From: Sarcocystis neurona
Taxonomy: Eukaryota; Apicomplexa; Conoidasida; Eucoccidiorida; Sarcocystidae
Assembly (NCBI GenBank): GCA_000727475.1
Contig: KL647288.1
Location: forward strand, 10,426,903-10,490,902
DNA length: 64,000 nucleotides
Direction: 5' to 3'
This document shows positions 58,035-64,000 of the stretch, piece after piece. Each line of letters begins with the position of its first letter. Position 1 is the stretch's first letter. The position numbers and the translations under genes were made by a program. The notes beneath the pieces are model-generated. The model made no database searches, was not told where the DNA came from, and saw only the letters and a program-made list of their open reading frames with translations.

Positions 58035-58520
58035 GGCTGCTGCACCAGCCGCCGCTGCTACCCTCGGACGCCACAGGTACTCCAACTAACGCTTGCTTCC
58101 GCAGCTCCTGCTGATGCCCCACGGCGACCGTCGCCGCTGCTGTACGGACTGCTGACGACGTCGTCCCCTGCACTCTCGTACAGTTGTCCGGGATGGCCTC
58201 CCATCAAAGCTACGGCAACGGGGATTACTCCTCCTGCGTGACGCCGGTTCAACCGCTTGCTCTCCAGCGGCGCGCGCTCTCTTTCCCTCCTGCTGCGTGC
58301 CCTGATGGCGCGTCGAGTTCCACCGGCAACGCTGCCACTCGGGCTTCCTCTGCCTCGGCTGCACCCGCTGCTGCCGCTGGCAGCGTTGCGGTCGGGCGGC
58401 TCTCGAACACGAGCCTGCTGCAGCAGCTCCGATTGCTGGTGTCTTGTACCTTGCCACGGCACGGGTGGGCTGCAGCTCCGGCTGTGACGCTGTCACGCAA
58501 GTCCAGACACTCCGTGTCTA
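58035..58520 (-). other. Upstream flank of the 2,304-residue gene, CAG-rich
   Basis: Ala/Ser/Arg-rich frames are open in two registers on the minus strand up to ~58,500. A TAG directly upstream (~58,086) separates them from the main frame. Leader sequence or an upstream exon; not resolved. Confidence 0.35.
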
Positions 58521-58599
58521 GGTGCGCCGTCGAGAGACAAGCCCACTACACGGCCACTACAAGCATATGCCTATATACTACGTTGAATGAGAAAAATAG

Positions 58600-59700
58600 A
58601 CAGAACGGGCCACAGAAAGAGTAGAAGTTAGCAGGGAACGACAAAATTAAACACGAGAGACAGGTAGACACTCAAGCATACCGGGCATCTTGATGCCACG
58701 GTTGGCGTGATCCCGCACCTGTGGCTAAAGCGGAAGGGTCACGCGAGATCATCTGCGCGAGTCTCGCCGTTTGAATGTACCGTGACGATAACACCGTTTA
58801 TGTACATATGCTTAATATGGGTTGTCTGTAGACTACGGAACTTGAATCAAAGAGGAGCACTGCTATCTACCTCTGGCGTTCTTACTGCTCTCCCGATAAG
58901 CTAACGAGAGCCGAAGGACGGTGCGTGGACGTACCTACCTATTTGCCGTCCGTCCTTGCACTACTAACAGGCATCTGGTGCTACTTAATAAAACGTACAA
59001 ATCTGAATACGAATACGCGGAGGGTAATCACTGCTTGTCGTCATTAATAAGTATCTGCTGCAAGGAATAAGTGATCCTGAGATATGGCCGCGTATGAAGT
59101 TGAGTTCCGTAAAGAGTAACGCTTAGGCGGCAGAATGTCCTTTGTCACTTGATAAATACGCCACGCGAAAAGACACGCATTCACGCCATCGCGTCGAGGT
59201 TCAACGGACGCAAACAACACGGAAAAACTGCCGGTGTATACACATCCACGCACGTACACCAGCGCACACGATGTGTGCATCCACGGTTAATTGGTCATCA
59301 ACCGAAAGTCGGCAATTCGTGGTGAACTGCACAGTTGCTTGAACTCCGGTTCTGTACTGTACTTTTTCCTCCCATGTAGTAATACCGAGGGGAGAACCGG
59401 GAGGAAGCTCAACTCCTCTTCACGCGCTGGGGGCGCTGCTGCCGCAGCTATATGGCAGCAACGAGACAAGAAAGTTGCCGGCAGCACCAGTGAGATGCGG
59501 CGGTGGTGTCACCCGTAGATCTGCAGCTATGCATCGCCTTCGGCACTCTGTCGCCTCCGCCACGACCATCTGTGTTTTCCTCTTGCGTGTTCTGAATCAG
59601 TCGCGTTCAGACTGCTTCAACTTCTTTTTCGTCTCTAGTATATAAAGCCGCAGTACCCGCTGCCGCAGCAGAGTCAACCACCGCTGTGTTCCTGTGTATT
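58600..59700. other. Repeat-poor spacer
   Basis: No convincing gene. A TATA-like gtatataaag occurs at ~59,638-59,648, but I do not claim it as a promoter. Confidence 0.45.
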
Positions 59701-60241
59701 CCGCTAGACCAGCGGTGGTGGTAGCCCGCCGTGGCGCCAGCAGCAGCTGCGGTGCCGGCTGCAGCAGCAGCGGGGGTGAACGAACAACAGAAGAGTGGAT
59801 ATGAAAAGAAGTGTCGCTGCGTTACGGAGGGACATGGGGGAAGTGGAAAACCGTTGGCAAAAAAGCACAAGTAACGCTACACGCCCCTGTCGAAAGCAGG
59901 AAAAGCAGTGGAGGAACAAGTAGCTCGGCTCTAGCTGGTGGTGGGGTCCAGTGGTCGCTGAGTTGCCGACGAATAAAGAGTCAGCTGACTACCGCTGATA
60001 CTGCTATTGTTATTGCCGCTGGTCATGTGCTACGGCTGCTGCTACTGGTGTTGCCGCTGCTTCTTGCAGCGCTCGTGGTGCTCGGCTGCTGCTACTGGTA
60101 CTGCTCCGGCCGCAGCTGCTGCTAGTCGTACGTAGCCACCACACACCCGGATACACGGGAAACCTCCACGAGAACAAAAAGATTACAGAATTAAAAAACC
60201 GGAAACCACCGCAGGCTCAGGAAACATGGAGCGCTGCGGTA

Positions 60242-60466
60242 ATGCCGCGCGGGAAAAAGGGAGACGAGCCGTATTCACGTAACGATCACACAGGTACGCC
60301 GGATGAGAGCACCGCAGCCGCATCCTCTATACACCAGCACGCGGCGAATAAGGAGGCAGCACATCCGGCAGCAACGGTAGCAGCAGCGAACACGGGGGCC
60401 GCACCAGCAGCACCTCACACGGAAGCAGCAACAGAAGGCACGCAGAAGCTGAAACCCCAAGAATAG
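60242..60466 (+). CDS. Small Ala/Thr-rich open frame
   Basis: ATG-started frame of 74 codons opening MPRGKKGDEPYSRNDHTGTP and continuing Ala/Thr/His-rich. The antisense frames are Leu/Cys-rich, which favours the plus strand if anything here is translated. No domain, signal peptide or partner exon seen. It may be an exon or chance. Confidence 0.22.
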   Translation: MPRGKKGDEPYSRNDHTGTPDESTAAASSIHQHAANKEAAHPAATVAAANTGAAPAAPHTEAATEGTQKLKPQE

Positions 60467-60547
60467 CAGGTTCTGAAAAAGCGGCAGCAGCCGTACAGAC
60501 ACTGGAGCAATAGCGTACACAGCAGCACAAGGGGTTGAGGATGAGCA

Positions 60548-61217
60548 CTAGCTGCTGGGCTGCTGCGGCGCAGACGTAGACAAGTACCAACGGAGTGGCA
60601 GGGCCGAAGTCCAGTAAAGAGGGGGCGCAGGTTCTTCCTCTCGTTGCCTCTCCCGCTGCTGCGCAGGGGTCCTCAACCCGTTCAATAAAAACAGAGGACT
60701 ACCGTTTTCCAGGGACTCTCTACGTTTTGTCCTAATAATTCTGCACCTTCGTGTAGCTGCAGCCGCAAATGTATCGTCGTTGGCAGCACCGGTAGGCACG
60801 GCGGCATTGCAGGCTGGGAGAGGGTACCTCCTCGTACTGCCCATAGTGGTGCTGCTGTAGCTGTTTGTACAGCACAGTAGCGTAGCACAGCAGTATCCGC
60901 CAGCGGGCGCGGAGCGCGGAAACGATACCGTTTCTCTTCTCCAGCTCAGTGGTCAAAAACAAATTGCGAAAGGAGACACCACTGAAAAGCGTGGACAGCA
61001 CGCACCGGTAGGAACGAAAAGGGAGAGGACGGATGGAAACACGCGCGACACGCGGTTGCAGCGCCGCTGATATCCATACCGTGAGCACGTCTCCCTCCTC
61101 CTCACCGATGACTATAAACGACGTCGTCCAAAAGGGCGGCTGCTGCAGTACCAACAGCCACAGCAGCAGCACCGGAGCCCCAGCACCACCAGCAGCGTAG
61201 TTGCGACTCACTCCCAA
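60548..61217 (-). CDS. Exon-like region of unidentified gene, frame changes near 60,840
   Basis: The upstream part (61,217 to ~60,840) reads VWISAALQPRVARVSIRPLP, then SFRNLFLTTELEKRNGIVSA and LRARWRILLCYATVLYKQLQ, ordinary composition. From ~60,840 to 60,548 a different frame looks better: RRCRIIRTKRRESLENGSPL, LFLLNGLRTPAQQRERQREE, then a stop. A very short intron or a one-base error near 60,840 would join them. There is no family I can name. Confidence 0.35.
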
Positions 61218-61277
61218 AAGAGCAGCCGCAGCTGTAGCCGCAGCAACGGTAGCAGAACCAGTTGCCGGAGCAGCTGC

Positions 61278-61737
61278 CTACGATTCGCGAGCGAGAAACT
61301 TTGCGTAGCAAGTGAAACACTCAGAACAATGGCGCCAACGTGCGCAGCTGCGGACAATAGAAAGCGCACCGGGTGTGGACGCAGCACTCGGTACAGGTAA
61401 TAGCCCCAAGTCTGCTGCTACCGCTGGGGGAGCGCCATCATCGCACCAGTTACTACGGCTGAAGCTCTTACAGGCTTCCGTAATGCGCCACCGGAAAAGT
61501 ACAGACCACGTTTCAAATGTGCTACTAGAGTAGTAAAAGCAGTAGCACCGGCAGCAGCGCCCACGGCAGCAGCATACGCGGCAGTAGCATAACAGGAGCG
61601 GCAGTAGCACTAACAGCAGCGCCGGCAGTACTGGTTGATGCGGCAGCTGCAGCACTGGTAGCGTCAGCAATAGGGATGAATGCGCTATACAAACCCGCCT
61701 GGGGGGGAGCAGCAGTGGTAGGTGCGGGAGTATACAC
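61278..61737 (-). CDS. Exon-like segments upstream of the 60.5-61.2 kb region
   Basis: TFETWSVLFRWRITEACKSF and ALSIVRSCARWRHCSECFTC (~61,280-61,530) in one minus frame, and PTTAAPPQAGLYSAFIPIAD (~61,580-61,730) in another, precede the 61,217-60,548 region on the same strand. Together they suggest a multi-exon minus-strand gene with unresolved boundaries. Function not recognised. Confidence 0.3.
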
Positions 61738-62603
61738 GGAGACCCGGCGTCAGAGACGTGTATGGTGGACATGTAGAGATTCAGGTATACGAGAAGGAAC
61801 AAAGAAACTGGTGTACAATGGGAAAATGCATTCACTCAAACACTTATAATTCACAATCTCCGGCAAAACTGCTTCTTCAACCCCCAAAATGTCTTTCGAA
61901 TAGACATATTCTTCATGTCCATACCGTCTGTGTAGACAGACGTGCTGCATCACTGCAGCGGAGCAGTGGCAGGGAGAGGGGGGAGGGCGGCCGGTACTGC
62001 GTTGGGCATCGCACGAAGGAAATCCGCTGCGATACGACTTTTTCGGAGTTGTTTCAGGAGCGGATGCGAAAAAAAAACGAAAGTCGCGAAAAAACAAAAT
62101 AGGGCGAGGAATTTAATCCGCCTCTCCTGCGGGTATTGCACCGCACCCTGAAGACTGCTGCAGCGAGTGTCAAGTCGTTGAGCCAGTCGCACGTGGTGCC
62201 GCAGAAATAAGCGGATGGCGGCGCGCCTTCCGTTGTCTGGTAAAATCCTACCGCGATCAGACAGCACGATAATATGACGAATTCCGCCCCTTTCTACAGA
62301 GAACGGAGAAAGCCACGCGATTTCGTGAGAAATGACAGGACCAGGTCCCTGTCTAAACACGTTTTGGCCTCTTCGGTGGTGTACTCCAGTAGTAGAGGGA
62401 GTGCCACGCTAGCGTATGTGTTGCGAGCTGGCTGTACTTCGTTGTGGGGAGGCGAAACCATCACGAAGGAATGCAGGTAGCAGGTAGCAACGGCAGGGGC
62501 GAAAATAAAAGCAAGAAGGAAAAACGAAGGGAAGACACCGAATTTTCCGACGGAACACTTGTGGGGTGCCGCCAAGAGCAACCAAGCCACGCAGGGGGCC
62601 CAG

Positions 62604-62631
62604 CGACGACTACGACGACGACGACGACGAC
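62604..62631. repeat. (CGA)n trinucleotide microsatellite
   Basis: Short cgacgacgac array with two interruptions; a different trinucleotide from the CAG arrays elsewhere. Confidence 0.8.
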
Positions 62632-62799
62632 CCGACGACACCAGCACCGGCAACCACTGGACGGCACCAGCAGCAGAATCAATAGCAGCAGCAGGACGGG
62701 CAGCACCGTCAATCGTGACGATACTGCATCGGGACCCATGTGAGCTAACTAAATATGATCCGGTTGAAAATTCACGGCGCACCCATATGCTGTAATACG

Positions 62800-64000
62800 C
62801 GAAGAGGAGAACCACACTGGACGCGGACAGGGGAAATCCACTGCGTCCGAGAGTCGACTTGTGCTACGGTACGCCGAAGCACAAGGACATACGGAGAGGA
62901 CAGCGAAGTTCCGTTTTTCTCTCCTCCCCACTTTTTCAGAAGCACGGTCCTACAGTGTTCAAAGGGGGAGACGATCGTACAGGAAGACCGCCGCGTGGAT
63001 ACACATGTATCTATGTGTACACGTACGTATACGACACCTCAGCACAGCGTACATCCGTAACCGTAGGCAGCCAGAACTGTCTACGCATGTATAACAAACG
63101 AGCACCTAGCATACGCCTGCTTATATTTGCTACGTATATCTATATACAGAGGAAGACGCATGCGCTTTACATCAGAGGCAGAGCTATTTTATACATAGTA
63201 GACGGATGGATTACACGTACGTGTATACACGTGGGAACCGCGTAGGCAGAGACTTTACTTCCAACACACACAACCACAGGAGGCTGCAACAGACATCGAC
63301 GGATGCATACATTTATACATACACATGCGTAGGTACACCGGTACGGCGAAGAATTTAGGCTGACATCACGAACTCTTAGAATAGAGAAACTTGAAATTAC
63401 GAGGTGGGGCAACAAGACAAGGTGGTCTTTGTGTGGCAGTAACAATTGCATATATATATATGTTATAAACCCAAGCAAGAGTGTGGATGTGAGAAAGACA
63501 GCACGTGAATTAAGGGACGCCTTGTACACGTGGGCACCCGCAGATTCTTGCAAATGTTGTCGATAACGTGCTACACGCCGTACTAAAAGCACGGTTCTTC
63601 TATGACAGCGACCACCTGTTACAGTTGTTCTATTTAGTCTGAACACCATTTCCGCCCCTAACAGAAGTGGTGGTCAGGTGAATGTTTTGAAGAGGTTGAA
63701 TATCGTCGTTGTACAATTGTTTCTCTAGACGGAACACTTCGCAGCATTTTCCTTATGAGCGTGTCCCGCCGGTAGTATCTCTTTTTCTGAGTTCAACCAC
63801 CAGAAACATTCCTAGGTTTCTCTGTTGTGCGCAGAGTATAATACATTAGTACGTGTAAGGGGCGTGGGCAGCATCCTGTCTACAGGAACGGAAAGTATCA
63901 TGCTTTTCATAGTAAAAAAGGGCTGAATCCACGCGCAAATGCAAGTGAGTTCAGAATTTGTTGGTACACGTGCAGTAGCTGATGGCCTGTGCACTTGCTT
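62800..64000. other. Repeat-poor right end, no gene seen
   Basis: Only short frames. A small TA tract near 63,450-63,462. No RNA gene recognised. Confidence 0.5.

Overview
The window reads as nuclear DNA of a coccidian parasite of the Eimeria type. The main sign is the density of CAG/GCA/AGC trinucleotide arrays inside open frames, giving long Ala, Gln and Ser runs. Those stretches alternate with repeat-poor, AT-richer stretches, and introns are decorated with (TA)n, (CA)n and TACA microsatellites. Every gene I can identify lies on the minus strand. The genus is inferred from this architecture; I ran no database search.

Layout. (1) About 10,905 down to 1: one very large, apparently intronless frame that leaves the window on the left. 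Islands between the homopolymers resemble Integrator subunit 3 (INTS3). A 10-C homopolymer at 7149-7158 breaks the frame by one base. (2) 10.9-14.1 kb: microsatellites, a CAG array with a 417-base N gap whose two flanks are copies of each other, and a few exon-like scraps. (3) 14.1-18.3 kb: repeat-poor, no convincing gene. (4) 18,356 to at least 37,572: an eight-exon gene for a Rab GTPase-activating protein with a TBC domain close to the TBC1D12/14 type. All junctions are GT-AG and the phases agree throughout. The TBC domain is split over six exons and carries two large low-complexity insertions, but both catalytic fingers are present. An A/S-rich exon at 39,626-41,423 may be its first coding exon. 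(5) 41.9-42.9 kb: short exon-like pieces of an unidentified gene. (6) 43-51 kb: repeat-poor, with a degenerate ~57-bp minisatellite and no convincing gene. (7) 51,120-58,034: a 2,304-residue single-exon protein of unknown function with one ~80-residue non-repetitive island and a C-terminal coiled coil. (8) 58.1-64 kb: scattered exon-like segments, mainly 60.5-61.8 kb on the minus strand, then repeat-poor sequence.

There is no operon logic here. The INTS3-like protein would act in the nucleus (Integrator-type RNA 3' processing, or the INTS3-containing SOSS single-strand DNA complex), and the TBC protein in Rab-controlled membrane traffic. What links the genes is their shared pattern of homopolymer expansion around preserved core folds.
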